Shown here: positions 1 to 11,398 of the stretch, piece after piece
Numbering within the stretch: the first letter of the stretch is position 1
Layout of the letters: each line of letters begins with the position of its first letter
From: Brachynemurus nebulosus
Taxonomy: Eukaryota > Arthropoda > Insecta > Neuroptera > Myrmeleontidae
Assembly (NCBI GenBank): GCA_035578155.1
Contig: JAPWDM010000005.1
Span: 16,428,877 to 16,492,876, forward strand
Direction: 5' to 3'
Length of the DNA stretch: 64,000 bases
Made by a program: the position numbers and the translations under genes
Notes under the pieces: model-generated
What the model saw: the letters and a program-made list of their open reading frames with translations, nothing else
Told to the model about the DNA's origin: nothing
Database searches by the model: none

Positions 1-1173
1 AACATTATTCTCATTAAATGGAAATAATCCAGTTTTTTTAAATCCATTTATTAAACAATTCGGTCGTAACTCCCCAATTACCTGTTCTAACAGAAGACAA
101 AAATTTTTTTTTGATAAGATTTGAAAGTCATTTTGTATTTTCCACTTATGAACAGCCTTTTTCCATAATTGTTTCAAGGGACCAAACACCCCTACGTCAA
201 GTGGTTGGATAGCATGAGTGGAATTTGGATATAAAGTAACTAAAACAATCTGCTTTTCTTTACAAAATTCGCTTAAATTTAATGTTAAATGAGACTTATG
301 TCCATCTAAAAATAAGATAACTGGAAATTGAATCTGTTTTTCTAGAAGCCAAGGGTAAAATACGTTGGTAATATATTCAAAGAATGACTCAGCCGTCATC
401 CAGCCTGTTTCGGTCCTTCCTACTCCCCAGTTTTTTGGAACAGACTGGCCCAGATCTTTAGAAATTCTTTGATATTTGAAAACTATCATGGGTGGCGCAA
501 ATTCCCCAGCCGCATTTCCTGTCAATAATATTGTTATATTTTCCTTTTCCCCCGAAGTAATTTTATTATAGACAAACTTTGATCCCTTTCGTACCAATAC
601 ACTATTATCTTTTGGTGTCAAAAATAGAGCGGATTCATCGGTGTTAAACACTCGATTAGGATCTTTTAAAACATTAGAATAATTGTTTGTATCCATAAAT
701 TGTCTTATTTCCTGAAACCAATTTCTTATTTTTTCTTCCGTTACTGCACCTCTAGACATTGATAAATTTTCAGCTATTCTTTTCGAAATTATTGGATGTC
801 TATTTAAAAAAGAAGTAAACCATCGTCTTCCAGGACGCGAATTTACAAAAGGTGTGTCATATTTCAGTGCTTTAACTAAAAGCTGAACGCTATCTAGAAG
901 TTGGTCCTTAGTAACAGGAAAACCTGTTGATCCAAGTTGCAGAATCCAATTAACCAGTCGATCTTCATCTTCAGCTGGTAAAATTGAACCGGGTCCCATT
1001 TTTCAACTAACAGGAATTTTCCCCAGATTTTTATATAAAAGAGTAGTTCGAGGTACACCATAGATTCTAGACGCTTGAGCTACACTCATGCAATTATTTT
1101 TTATAGCATCTAATGCTAAAGCTAAGGACTCTTCTGATTACGACCAGAACTTCTTTTTGTTGGTTTTAGTCAT
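1..1173 (-). pseudogene. Tigger/pogo-type transposase, broken, runs off left edge
   Basis: Reading leftwards from an ATG at 1173, the frame stays open to the window edge except for two in-frame stops, TAA at codon 12 (1138-1140) and TGA at codon 57 (1003-1005). A second ATG at 999 opens 333 uninterrupted codons. Domains in order: a pipsqueak-type helix-turn-helix at codons about 14-50 (motif SVAQASRIYGVPRTTL), a CENP-B-type DNA-binding domain at about 62-125 (GRRWFTSFLNRHP), then a DDE endonuclease with NTDES (Asp at codon 179), FLDGHKSH (Asp 290) and HAIQPLDVGVFGPLK (Asp 326). The last two acids are 36 positions apart. This order is typical of pogo/Tigger transposases, which cut and paste DNA at TA sites. 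The catalytic core looks intact but the first DNA-binding domain is separated by stops, so the copy is probably dead, or the protein starts at 999 without the first domain. The C-terminus is outside the window. Confidence 0.9.
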
Positions 1174-1859
1174 TGTGTTCCTATAAAAACAAATTGAACT
1201 AGTAATTGACATAAAACATGTACTATTAGTTGACACCAAGTTTTAGCCAAAATATTAAGTATTTGGAGAGAGAAAACACTATGTTATCTATTAGTCTGAA
1301 TTTCAACGGATCATTTGTGAATTCATCAAAGCCATTTTTATCAATGTAGAATCAATAAGAGGAAAGGAAATAAGAAAAACGTACTGTTATAGGCGTAACT
1401 AGTAGTTGACAGTTTCATCAACTACCAGTACCAACTAAAATAAAAGTGTATTAGTAATTGACAGGCTTATTAATTATAGGTTAAAAATTAATTTTTAAGT
1501 TGAAAATGATATTTTTCAAGAATCTAGTTATTACTTACCACATATATTGCCCGACAACTTCAGTTTTTCTAATTGCACGTAAAAAAACCGTGTTAGAAAT
1601 TTGTGACGTGTCTTAAGTTTTTTTTTAACAAAATTGACTCACTTACAACACATCAACAAAACGTCATATAAAACATACATTTTGCGCATGTTTACATCCA
1701 TTAAAAAGAGTAAATTTTTAACAAACAAATTTAAATACGTTAAAATAGCTTATGCGAACATGCATCATTTCCTAGAAATAAAATATATTCTTAATATTTA
1801 AACATATACCTTTAATGTGTCAACTATTAGGTCCGTGTCAACTACCGGTGCTCTTACCC
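1..1859 (-). mobile_element. Tigger/pogo-like DNA transposon, 5' part
   Basis: The transposase relic at 1-1173 is preceded by about 680 bp rich in a short motif, TAGTTGACA or TAGTAATTGACA. Copies lie at 1201-1211, 1226-1236, 1401-1411 and 1451-1463, and inverted at about 1418-1425, 1818-1826 and 1836-1844. On the minus strand the outermost copy follows GGGTAAGAGCACCGG, which directly abuts TA at 1860-1861. I infer this to be the element end with a TA target site. The other end is beyond the left edge, so the duplication cannot be checked. More TTGACA copies at about 2054-2085 lie outside this proposed end and are a reason for caution about the exact boundary. Confidence 0.65.
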
Positions 1860-1935
1860 TATATTTTGTCTCGCATATCTTGAGAACAAATGATGTTATA
1901 ATTTGCTTGATAAGGGTGGAGGTACAGAAGTCGAA

Positions 1936-1976
1936 GCCCCCGGTATTGTGCAAGGGGCAAAGCCTCTATCGGGGGC
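1936..1976. other. GC-rich hairpin
   Basis: GCCCCCGGTA (1936-1945) pairs with TATCGGGGGC (1967-1976) with one G-T wobble, around a 21-nt loop. It is a sharp GC island in AT-rich DNA. Function unknown; it may be part of a repeat. Confidence 0.5.
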
Positions 1977-3366
1977 CCAAGGGAGGAGTCGCCTGAAATG
2001 AAAAAAGAATTATTTATGTACAGTAGTCTCTAGTCTTTAAAGACACCGAATGGGAAGTTGACAGTGTTGACAGTGGGAAGTTGACGCTTAAAAAAAAAAA
2101 CATCTTTTTATCTTTTTCGGTGCATAGCATACAGCTTTAATGGGCGATCAGAAATAAGAAAATCAAACGAGGTTTTGAAGAAAACAAATATTTTGAATCC
2201 CTAAACCTAAAATTCAGAAAAAATAAAAAAAAAAAATCGAAAAATCTCGATTTTTTGTTATTTTTGTCTGTAAAAACGGTTGAAATTTAAATGGGGTTAA
2301 TTTTTTTAGGCTTAGGACAAAAAAAATTTATTACGCTTTCAATGCACCCTTACACGTTGTAATTAATAGAAAGCTACGATCTGTAAACCTGTGCGCTGAT
2401 TTAAAAATGTAGTTTTGAGTAAATAGCTTTTAATATTTTTTTTTATTTTTTTTTTTTAATTAAGACTGATTCAATCCAAAGAAACTGTTTACATTTATTT
2501 AATATGCTATCCCAGTATCATACAGATGTCCGAAAGTTTCCTCAGACAGTTCTTTTCGCTCAGAAATAATTTGGCTTTTTAGCAGTCCTCGCTCTTTTGG
2601 ATTTTGCAGTGCAGTGTTTTTCCGAAATTTTAATAAGTTCATTGTTTCTTTTATTAATGCAATTGTATGCGTATGGTCCAATGTTAAATCCCAGCACATC
2701 GGAAAGTCTAAATAATTATTTGGGTTTTGTTAATAAAGATTGTTGAAAATTACCGTGTTTTGATTGCAAATATCAGAACTACCCCCTCAAAGAACCTTTA
2801 AAATGATAAATGTATAAAACCGGCCGTAAAACAAATACGAAAAATAATTTCACTATTGAAATTATAAAAAAAAATTTGTTTTGTCCTTCAACTGATACTT
2901 AAATCAAAAATAATTACACCGTAAATACCTATAATTTCATATTAAAAACACCCCGTGATAGAATCAGTGAGCATGATTTTTAAATAAAAGTAATTTAAGT
3001 TCCTCAAGAGCTTAATTACATTTCAAAGCAATTTAAAGTTAGCGTGATGTGTCCCATATTCATTTGTATCCGTGCGAGCATACATGTATACATTTTAGTT
3101 AATATTTTGTAATAATTTTTTCCTAATTTAATATGTCAATTTATTTTATTATAGCGTAGTTAGTTACTCCCATGACATTTCAGAATTTGTACGAGCAATG
3201 AAATTGTTGTTCGGTAAACACCCTCCTCGAAATAAAAATATCATTCGAGGTAACTAAAGCCTACACTCATATAAATTCAAATCAGTGGTACTTGACCAGA
3301 AAGGAAAATGGATGCATGGTTAACTAAAATTATATAATTTTAAATTACGTTTAAAAGTTATGTTAA
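1977..3366. other. AT-rich DNA, no gene recognised
   Basis: Contains homopolymer A and T tracts and a 66-codon minus-strand frame (2499-2699) that I do not recognise and that has no supporting context. Nothing else is supported. Confidence 0.5.
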
Positions 3367-4180
3367 GGGGGGAGTTCAAATAAGAAAGCAACTTTCTTAT
3401 TTATGATTATTTTGCTTGTTGAAATTTTTTTTCAAATTAGGGAGAGTTTCAAATAGAAAATTTTGTTTTTGAAACATTACTCTTCCCTGTGGGGGGAGGG
3501 GGCCCTTTTTCACAAGTTTTTAAGCGTTTACAAGGAACGCCATATCTCAAAAACTAATGACTATTTTTTAAATATTTTTTCATTATTTTATTCCTAAATA
3601 ACCTGTCCATAAAGCTGAGTATGGGTTTTAGGTAATTTTAAAAATTAACTATAAAACTGTAATCCCGAACTTCTAAAAATTATAAAACCCAATTTTTTAT
3701 TAAAAAAAAATGCTTAAAAATAGCTACAATTTTATGAACAAAATTTAAAAAATTAAATCTCTATCTTTTCTAGGACTTGAGATATGATTTTCCTTGTCGG
3801 CAAAAACACAAGTTTCGGGAAATGGTAAAAAACAAAAACAATAATAAAAGAAGCGGTTTACTCACTGTTTATTAAAACGTCTACAAAGGCATACAAATAA
3901 AGGAATATTATCTCAGTGCATACTATAACTCATGTACACACCAAAACTAAATATTATTGATCAAATCGCGAAGGGGAAGGGGCAAGCTTTGTCTGCAAAG
4001 GAGCAGCAACTTGACTGTGCAGCGGCTCACAAATAAATATTTTTCTACTTGAAAAAAAAATTTTTTTGGCCATGTTTTATATATCACCGTGTTTGTAAAG
4101 AACCACAGAACAAAATAAAAACAAAAAACGAGATTCGAAAAAAATTAGCTTATTAACCGTTTTTGCCGTGAACTCCTCCC
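3367..4180. mobile_element. TTAA-flanked element with short terminal inverted repeats
   Basis: TTAA at 3363-3366 is followed by GGGGGGAGTTCA. The mirror TGAACTCCTCCC ends at 4180 and is followed by TTAA at 4181-4184. The 814-bp interior has no coding frame. TTAA duplications are typical of the piggyBac and Kolobok superfamilies; the G-rich end fits Kolobok-like non-autonomous elements better, but that is inference. Confidence 0.7.
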
Positions 4181-4184
4181 TTAA

Positions 4185-4711
4185 GAGGGTTATGTATTCA
4201 GGGTTGCAGAAAAAAATTTTCCCCGGTATTTTTATTTCTTTATATCCCAAGAGGCATTTGTATTAACGAAATTTGTATTAACGAAATAAATACACGTCGG
4301 ATACCAGAAACTTCAAGAAAATGATCTTGTTGTTGCCAAAATTCAAAATTTTCCCGAAATCTTTTTACACCATGACAGAGAACGTGAAAAAAGGTACGCT
4401 TTTGAACTATTTTTCCAATGTAAGCAGAATTTCGAAAAATGGTAATTTTTGTAATCGGAAATGTGCTGTTATATATAGCACATCGAGACAAGGATTTGTT
4501 ATTTACATTTTTATATCAATGCCTACCGAATTGCCCCGTTTGCGACACGCTACTGAATTATATTATCGAATAACTAAATGACACTGACCACCCACTCTAG
4601 GAACCTTCAAAATAACCTATTGCCTTTTATAGGTAAGTTTTATATAGTGTTTTATGTATAATAAAAGTACCTTTATAACATGTAATGCACAAACACAAAC
4701 TACATAATATA
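4185..4711. other. AT-rich DNA, no gene recognised
   Basis: Two short overlapping frames on opposite strands (4240-4491, 4321-4581) read the same bases and resemble no family I know. I see no element ends. Confidence 0.5.
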
Positions 4712-4747
4712 ATATCGCTCCATTATTGCAATAGTCGGTTATCTGGG
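4712..4747 (+). repeat. 36-bp inverted repeat, left member
   Basis: An exact 36-of-36 reverse complement of 9688-9723, beginning ATATCGCTCC and ending TTATCTGGG. It could be the left end of a 5-kb element, or one of two opposed copies of a repeat. Flanks are too AT-rich to call a target-site duplication. Confidence 0.8.
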
Positions 4748-5224
4748 CAAAATTACGTTTTTGAGTTATCTACACCATTCGAAAGAGGAAAAGCGTATCT
4801 TTCAGATGCTACAATCAGTTAAGCTCTAAGCTTAATATTTTTGCTAATATAATTGATATCCTTGTATGACAATTTTAATAAATTTTAATTTTAATTGTTG
4901 CAAGACTAAGATATATCGATATATCCGTACTGTTGAAGCGTCAAATTCAATTTATTTTTACTACAATACTAGGTTATTGCATTTTATCCGAGTATTAAAG
5001 CAAAAAAAAATTTAGAAAATTTTACAGATTAGACAACATAACCGAATTTTAAAATTTTAACGTCTTCTAATGATTTAGTTTCTGTAGGTTATTGTGTTTT
5101 TTAAATAAATGTTTAAGTTTAACTGATTTTTTTATTACGTGGTGTTGACATTAGTAACAATAAGAAATTCGTTATGTCAAATCAAACAAGGAAATATTAG
5201 CAATGTAGTAGATGTATTACAAAA

Positions 5225-5356
5225 TGCATCGTTTTAGCGAATTTCCAAAACTGGAAATTCAGCTTTTACGCCAGGTGTCATGGTGCGACCTAAGCCCGAG
5301 ACCATATCAGAAATATGTTTTGAGGTCCCTAGAATACGAAAATGATATTCACTAAA

Positions 5357-5446
<90 letters not shown>

Positions 5447-5640
5447 CCGCGCGATAACTCTCGAACGAAGCGTTTAATGCTTATGAAATTTTGTGTGCGA
5501 AATCGATTTTCCAAATCGTTGGATGAGTTCGTTAGCCAGACACGTCGGATGCCCAGAAGTAGGTTTTCCGGGCGTTTTTTGTCAACAAAATGAGTTTTTT
5601 GCCAGAATTAAGCAATTTTTCAAATTTTTTTTTACACTAA
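5225..5640 (-). repeat. Dispersed repeat B, reverse copy, with internal (TA)n
   Basis: The sequence left of the TA run (AGCGAATTTCC, then GAGGTCCCTAGAATACG and TCACTAAAATTT) and right of it (CGATAACTCTCGAACGAAG, then GTTAGCCAGACACGTCGG) is the reverse complement of the copy at 42330-42700. Other copies are at 36520-36760 and 36960-38170. The TA microsatellite is at the same internal position in several copies, so it belongs to the element. Confidence 0.85.
5359..5442. repeat. (TA)n microsatellite
   Basis: About 42 uninterrupted TA units inside repeat B. Frames reading IYIYIY across it are artefacts. Confidence 0.97.
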
Positions 5641-7564
5641 GCCATTGTAAAAGGTAAAACGCATAAAAAATGTTTTTATACCGTTGCTCTAAATTACTTA
5701 CTTTTCGAGAAAAACTAGGAAATATGTCGTTCTCCATTTCACTCGCACTCGCATTCTTTTTTTTTCTGTCTCATTTTTTGCGAGCTAAATTCGAAAAAAG
5801 CCGCTTTATAAGTAGCGTGTCATGATTTTTTTAATCCAATTTAACGATTCGGCTATATTCTATTTCTCTGTCAGTTAAATGTTTTTATAATGTATCTCTG
5901 TTCCATTTTTTTTTACAAAAAAAATCCCGACGATATCTGTTATGTGATATGATCAGAATTTAGATTATATTTACACCTTCCTAAAATTAATAAGAGTTTG
6001 CTTCAATCGTATAAAAATTACGTTAAATCATATTCAAACAATAATATTTTTACGTAATTTTTTATCCAATTGACAATACAGTTATGATTAGAATTGTATA
6101 ATCAGAGCATTCTAATATTAAATAATTTTGCACATTCAATTTTTTTTTTTAACAAAGAAAAATTTTTTTAAATTTTGACACATTCTTTTATGAAATTTCG
6201 ATTAAGAAATATTAAAAAATTTTAAAGTGAATCATTTAAAAAGAGTTAAAAATAAATTAAAAAGGAAACATTTCTCTATTTTAACATATTTGTAAAGAAA
6301 ATTTTACAGTTTACTTACAGTTTTTTGAAAAAATGTAATAACATTTTTACATACAATAAAGATTATATTTGAACGGTAGGAAATCCACAAATTTTTTTTT
6401 ATTTCTTTAATTAATTATTAAATTTGGTTTTAGAAGAAAATCTTCGTCTAATTCGCTCCAAGCCGAAAGTATAGCCACTAATAAGGACATTCCACTGTTA
6501 AAATAAATGGAAAATATATTGAAATTTATTTAATGAAAGCCATTCATACACATTTTTAAAATATCCTTTTGAATTATATAACAAATAAAATCTGTGTAAA
6601 AAAATCTAATTGACGTGTTTTTTCTCAATTTGCTAATATTAAGTAAGGCTCTTTAATTAGGGAATGATTGTGTTAAAATTTTAATATAAAATATGGTAAT
6701 TTTAACCCTCTTTAAAAGAACATTTCGATTTTAACAATAAAAAAATTTTAAAAAGTGTTTTCGTTTTTCCCGGATTACCAAAAACTGTTCATAGGCATAT
6801 CTGTGACTAAAGTTGCCTCCCTTTCTTAAGAAAATAAAGTATTTTTAAAATTTTGTGCAAAAGAATAAAACACAATTAACGAAAAAAAGTACGCGTTTCC
6901 ATATTTTTAAGATTTTGTAGTACAAGAAAATCCTTATAAATTCATCATATCTGTTATTGCATTTACTAGCTTTTACGCAATTTAATAAACAAAAGTCTGA
7001 AAATGGACGTAGAATCTCACTGTTATTAATTATTATGTCTTAGTCTTTTGAAAAATTATTTTTTGAACTAAAATAAGAATAGGAGGAATATAAACTTAGG
7101 GGTAAACGACAGGAGTATATAAACTTTATTTTAGATTCTACGTTTATTTTTACAGAAAATCATCAAGTACCTATTATTTCTTTTTTGAATGTATAAATAC
7201 AAAAAGTTCGAAATTATTTTATATTAGAATTTCAATTTTGGTCGACCCTACGGGTTGTCCCCATTTACTCTTTTCTCGTCTCTTTTGACCCCAATTTTTC
7301 ATAGAGAAGAAATTATACGATTTTTGTTAATTTTTCAAAAACCACCGATATTTTTAAATTTTTTTGGATACTGCTGATAAAGTGACCATCTTCGCGTAAA
7401 TTTTTAATATATTAAAGATTAGGTACTCATAAAATAAATACAAAAAAATACGGTGTGAAGTCGGAATGCGTACCTATTCATCCTTGTCTACGGTAGCACA
7501 TTTTTTATTGACATAAATATTAGAAACGCAGGAAAAGAGACCAGGAATCAACATAGAAGTGGAT
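5641..7564. other. AT-rich DNA, no gene recognised
   Basis: Very AT-rich with many A and T homopolymers. No frame, inverted repeat or RNA gene that I can support. Confidence 0.5.
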
Positions 7565-8320
7565 TATGGTACGATATATTTTCTGAAAAAAGTGCTTAGG
7601 ACCAAAGTTATAGAGTTCAAAGTGATGCACTTGATGATCTTGAAGCACTTGACTCTCGTGATGCACTTGACTTTGAAGTTGACCTTGAGGTCAATTTCCA
7701 AAGTCATTTGAAAATCATTTAATATTTTTCAAAAGGAGTAGTTTACTTTTCATCCCTAAATGGTTCAAAGTATATTCGAACGAATTTCACATGCAAGATA
7801 GAAAATAAGTGATCAAGAAGTAATTTTGAAAAATACTTGCTCAATCGCAATCGGAAAAATAATAGTTAATCATATGTTGAATTTAATTCCTAATATGATA
7901 ACTATAGAGTAGCAATAAAAATTTTAAAAAATTTTGAAAATTTCTAATATAACATAAAGTTAATGTTTAACTTACAATTGGAGTGATATTAAATCTTTTC
8001 TTAACTTCTAAAATTACTTACAAAAATGTTTTCTTCTAATTTTTTCTATAAATTTGCGCCTATTTTTTCATTTCGTCAGGTTTTTATTTTTTTTATTTTA
8101 GAAAAATAACGCAACAAATCAATTTTGAAGATAGATTGAGTCAATACATGAAATTACTGCTTATAGGTACAGGATATGGTCAAAGTTCGGCAATGGCTAA
8201 TCATTTTCAACTGACCTTGAAAATCGATTTCAGGGTCACTATCAAGTGCATCGCTTTAAATTCTACAAATTTGGTACTCAGCCCTTTTTTCAAAAAATAC
8301 AAAAAATATGCCGTTTCAAA
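7565..8320. mobile_element. Inverted-repeat element, imperfect arms
   Basis: The left arm (about 7565-7735) contains GATGCACTTGATGATC and TTGACCTTGAGGTCAA. The right arm (about 8175-8320) is its diverged reverse complement (ATCAAGTGCATCGC, then GGTACTCAGCCC against AGGACCAAAG). Inside each arm CTTGA/TGACCTTGA is repeated. The 80-codon frame 8136-8378 lies across the right arm and is not a gene. Confidence 0.6.
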
Positions 8321-8639
8321 AATATTTAGCTATAACTGTTTTCATCTACAGAGGTTGAATGGTGTTTTCTACCCCTAAAAAGCGTATTTAGCCGAAATAA
8401 AAAAACACGTATTTAATATTTTTCGCTGTTTAATAAGTATGTTAAGTTTCATTCAAATTGGCAAGTATTAGTTGGGTAGTGTTATTTGTCAGAATGTTTT
8501 GCCGATCTAGTTTTTTCAATATTTCTTTGCTCGTTTTCAGAATTTGTATTTTAATTTCTACGGACAAATAACTCATTCTTTTCTTCGATTTTAGTAACTT
8601 TTATTTGCTGATGTTGACCATTAATTGATCGAAACATAT

Positions 8640-9165
8640 CAAATATTTTTCAATGATTTTTTTAGCGAATGTCGAAAATTTTGAAAATTTTTTCACCGTT
8701 AGTAAGTTAAAGTATTTGAATTCATTAAGTAATTAAATGATGTCCACAAGAACCTTACGAACTACCATAAGTTATATGAGATCCCTAGGACCCGTTTTTT
8801 ACTGTTAGGATAAACTTTTTACTAAAATTATTTTAGATGAATAAAGGTTATGTTGTATGATTTCCGCCAGGGTTTACTGTTCCCATTATTGTAAAAAATA
8901 AACTAACCGACCGATTTTGAAAATTTTTTCACTGTTAGAGAACTAAATTATTTTAGATGGATACAACTATGCTGCACAAAGTCCGTTCGGGTTCTTGGGT
9001 TCCAAAAATATCAAAACTAATTACCCAGCCGATTTTAAAAAATCTTTCACTCTTAGAAAGCTAAACTATTTTAAATAGGTACAGTTCTTAGATGAGATCC
9101 GCCAGTCCCCAAAATTTGGAAATTCGCTATGTTATGCAGATGCTGCGACAGGGGTATTATGATTA
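8640..9165 (-). repeat. Dispersed repeat C, reverse copy, about three internal units
   Basis: Ends at AGATGCTGCGACAGGGGTATT (about 9138-9158), the reverse of the start of the copy at 40012. It contains about three diverged units of the 120-bp repeat (TTTTTTCACTGTTAGA, then ACTATTTTAGATGG). Confidence 0.8.
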
Positions 9166-9687
9166 GTATAATGTTATTGAATCAATTTTTTAATTATGTT
9201 AGTAGAATTTTACTACGTTTTAACTATACTGCCCGGATGTCCAAGAAAAATCATAATAGGAGAATACCGGCTCTCAAACTTTATCTTTGCTGTCCTGTAA
9301 AATTTGTAAAATTGTCGCTATTAAGTTCTTTCTTTTTAGGTTTTAATTAGTGATAAGTTTGTTAACTTTTTTTTTTGCTATTTTTCTGTTGAATAAAATG
9401 GTTTTATTTCAATTAATAATGGTTTTCATTTTTAAAATTGGGTTATTTTTACCATCGTAGTAATTTTATTCAAAATATTTTTATGCAAAAGTCAGTTATC
9501 TAGGAAAATTTGAAAATTTGGGCCGACAAAATAAAATAGTTCTTTTAATTTTTATAGCATTATTTAATATCGTGTTTAAAGAGTTTTCTGTCAAAATTGC
9601 ATTAATATTGGATTTCAAATAACTCTCAAAAGACAATAAATATATTCTAAAAAACTTTAAACTTGAATATCTCAAAAGTTGGTATTT
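9166..9687. other. AT-rich DNA, no gene recognised
   Basis: No supported feature. The frame at 9129-9350 overlaps the end of repeat C and is not coding. Confidence 0.5.
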
Positions 9688-9723
9688 CCCAGATAACCGA
9701 CTATTGCAATAATGGAGCGATAT
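9688..9723 (-). repeat. 36-bp inverted repeat, right member
   Basis: Exact reverse complement of 4712-4747. See that entry. Confidence 0.8.
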
Positions 9724-9956
9724 ATAGACTTACTTGTAACTAAATAATCAATAAAATAATAATATATTATGTGACCGAGGTTTACTTTTGCTTGGTTATA
9801 AAAATTGTTTTTGTTTATGAAAATTGTAGGTAATTCAAGCAAATTAGTTTTGTTTTTTTTTTTAGTAAAAATTGTCCCATATAAATGGATTTTATTTAAC
9901 CCTTCAAATAAATATTGGAGCCAAACACTACAACGCTTTTAACTTTTTATCTTTAA

Positions 9957-10342
9957 GGCTGGTCGTCCATTGGTTGCGGACAACTGCGATATTTGATTCA
10001 GACGATTACGCACGTTTGTTGTTCGTCCGAAATGATATGTCTACTCTCCGTCCACTAGCTCAATATTCGTCAGTATTTTTCTTTTTATTTTTTTTTTCTC
10101 AAGCTATAAATGCTATAAAAATACGTAAAAAAACAATTTATGGCACGTAATATGCAAAGGTACACAGTTATAATTGTAATTTACCTTCAATTTCATTTCA
10201 ATAAAAATAAAAATCTCATGAAACGGACTTCTTCATGGACGAGGATGTATGGCTTCACAGCTGTTTCGTGCGTTCGTCCGTTTTCATGCGTATTCATCCG
10301 AATTAAATATCACACGTTTCCGCATCCAAAGGACGACCAGCC
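9957..10342. mobile_element. PIF/Harbinger-like miniature element
   Basis: 386 bp flanked by TAA on both sides (9954-9956 and 10343-10345). The ends are inverted: GGCTGGTCGTCC at the left and GGACGACCAGCC at the right, extending imperfectly through TTGGTTGCGGA and TCCGCATCCAA. GTCCG/CGGAC-type motifs recur inside. A 3-bp TWA duplication is characteristic of PIF/Harbinger. No transposase inside. It lies about 0.8 kb downstream of the receptor exon, probably in its intron. Confidence 0.8.
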
Positions 10343-10929
10343 TAATTTTAAAATAGAGCTACCGATAATTTTTTTTTTTGAGATTGGTATTTCTTGAGAA
10401 TTACTGAACGATTTACATTTCAACGTTAGAAAACCTGAAAATGAGGTCAAGTCACATTTTTTTTGCTTACCAACTCTATTTGAAATAGTGTTCCGCATAA
10501 ATTTACGAACTTAAAAAAGTGTTCCGTGAGGAAAAAATTTGGGAAACTCTGCCATATGATACAATACACTGAAAGTTGGCTTTTTTCTAAAAGATTTCAA
10601 GTTTGACATAATTTTAATATTATATTAGTCGTAGACAAAGTATAGTACGTAACTCAGTTGTACGGCATATTATACACTTGCGCAGTTGTACATTCGCCGC
10701 TGCACGGGTCTCCCAAAATTACTTCACTTGTGTGTAATATGAAACTTCGATTACGTCATATAATATTTACTTATAAATAACTATTAAAATTCATTTGCTT
10801 CTACGTCGTTATTTCGTTTTATGTTAAATATCTAATAAAAGCGAAATAAAGCGCCTTTGGTCATAACAATTTATATGTTCTTGAATACCTAGAATATCCT
10901 GTATGTAAATATATAATTCAAATCTTTTA
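10343..10929. other. AT-rich DNA between two miniature elements
   Basis: No gene or RNA recognised. By inference it is intronic to the receptor gene. Confidence 0.5.
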
Positions 10930-11094
10930 AGGAGTCTCCACATTCTCGCCGAGGTTGGACGAGGTTCCTCGTCGAGTTCCTCGCTGAGGTTGGCTCAGCT
11001 ATATGAATAGCATTAAAACACCAACCGCGAGACACAACGAAATGACACTCACATTCTCGTTTCGTTCAACCTCGGCGAGAATGTGGAGACTCCT
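10930..11094. mobile_element. Short PIF/Harbinger-like miniature element beside the receptor exon
   Basis: 165 bp flanked by TTA (10927-10929 and 11095-11097). The terminal inverted repeats of about 29 bp begin AGGAGTCTCCACATTCTC and match exactly. CGAGGTT/CCTCG motifs recur between them. It sits only 40 bp inside the intron from the splice donor at 11134, so it could influence splicing or expression. Confidence 0.85.
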
Positions 11095-11128
11095 TTAGAG
11101 ATATTTACAAATATTTTAACAACGAAAT

Positions 11129-11134
11129 ATTTAC
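11129..11134 (-). promoter_or_regulatory. Splice donor of the receptor exon
   Basis: On the minus strand AAG is followed by GTAAAT, a good donor match. The continuing frame soon loses similarity to the family and stops, so the splice is required. Confidence 0.8.
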
Positions 11135-11398
11135 CTTAAATATTTCCCACGTCGCCGAAAATGGTAACACCGCCAATCCAACCATCAAATCCGCAACCGC
11201 CAGCGAGACAATAAATAAATTTGTGACGGAACGTAATTTTGATGAACAAAATACAGCGGCAATAACTAAACAATTGCCCACAATAACTAAAACATTAATA
11301 AATGCCAATATTGCTAATGAGGCCAACAATGACGGGTCTGTCCACGATACGTCATCCAATAATGCCGCGCATGCGGTGGCATTAATTGTGTTACGCAT
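11135..11398 (-). CDS. First coding exon of an aminergic G-protein-coupled receptor (dopamine/octopamine type)
   Basis: Eighty-eight codons encode an extracellular N-terminus of about 23 residues with one N-glycosylation site (Asn6-Ala-Thr), TM1 at about 24-49 with the GN signature (Asn42, equivalent to N1.50), the intracellular loop KLRSVTNLFIVSLAVADL, and TM2 at about 61-84 with Asp70 (D2.50) and Pro79. The tail LPFSATWEIFK resembles insect Dop1R2 (INDR) and OAMB-type octopamine receptors. These couple biogenic amines to G proteins at the plasma membrane; I cannot choose between the two subtypes from this exon. The start is supported by an in-frame TAA two codons upstream (11402-11404). The exon ends AAG followed by GTAAAT (donor at 11134-11133), which gives a phase-0 intron; in family members the next residues would continue into extracellular loop 1. 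No following exon is visible down to position 1, so the first intron exceeds 11 kb. Confidence 0.9.

Noticed and set aside
1..11134. Second exon of the receptor
   Set aside because: I looked for minus-strand text encoding a VWIFG-like continuation after a splice acceptor and found none, so it is placed outside the window.
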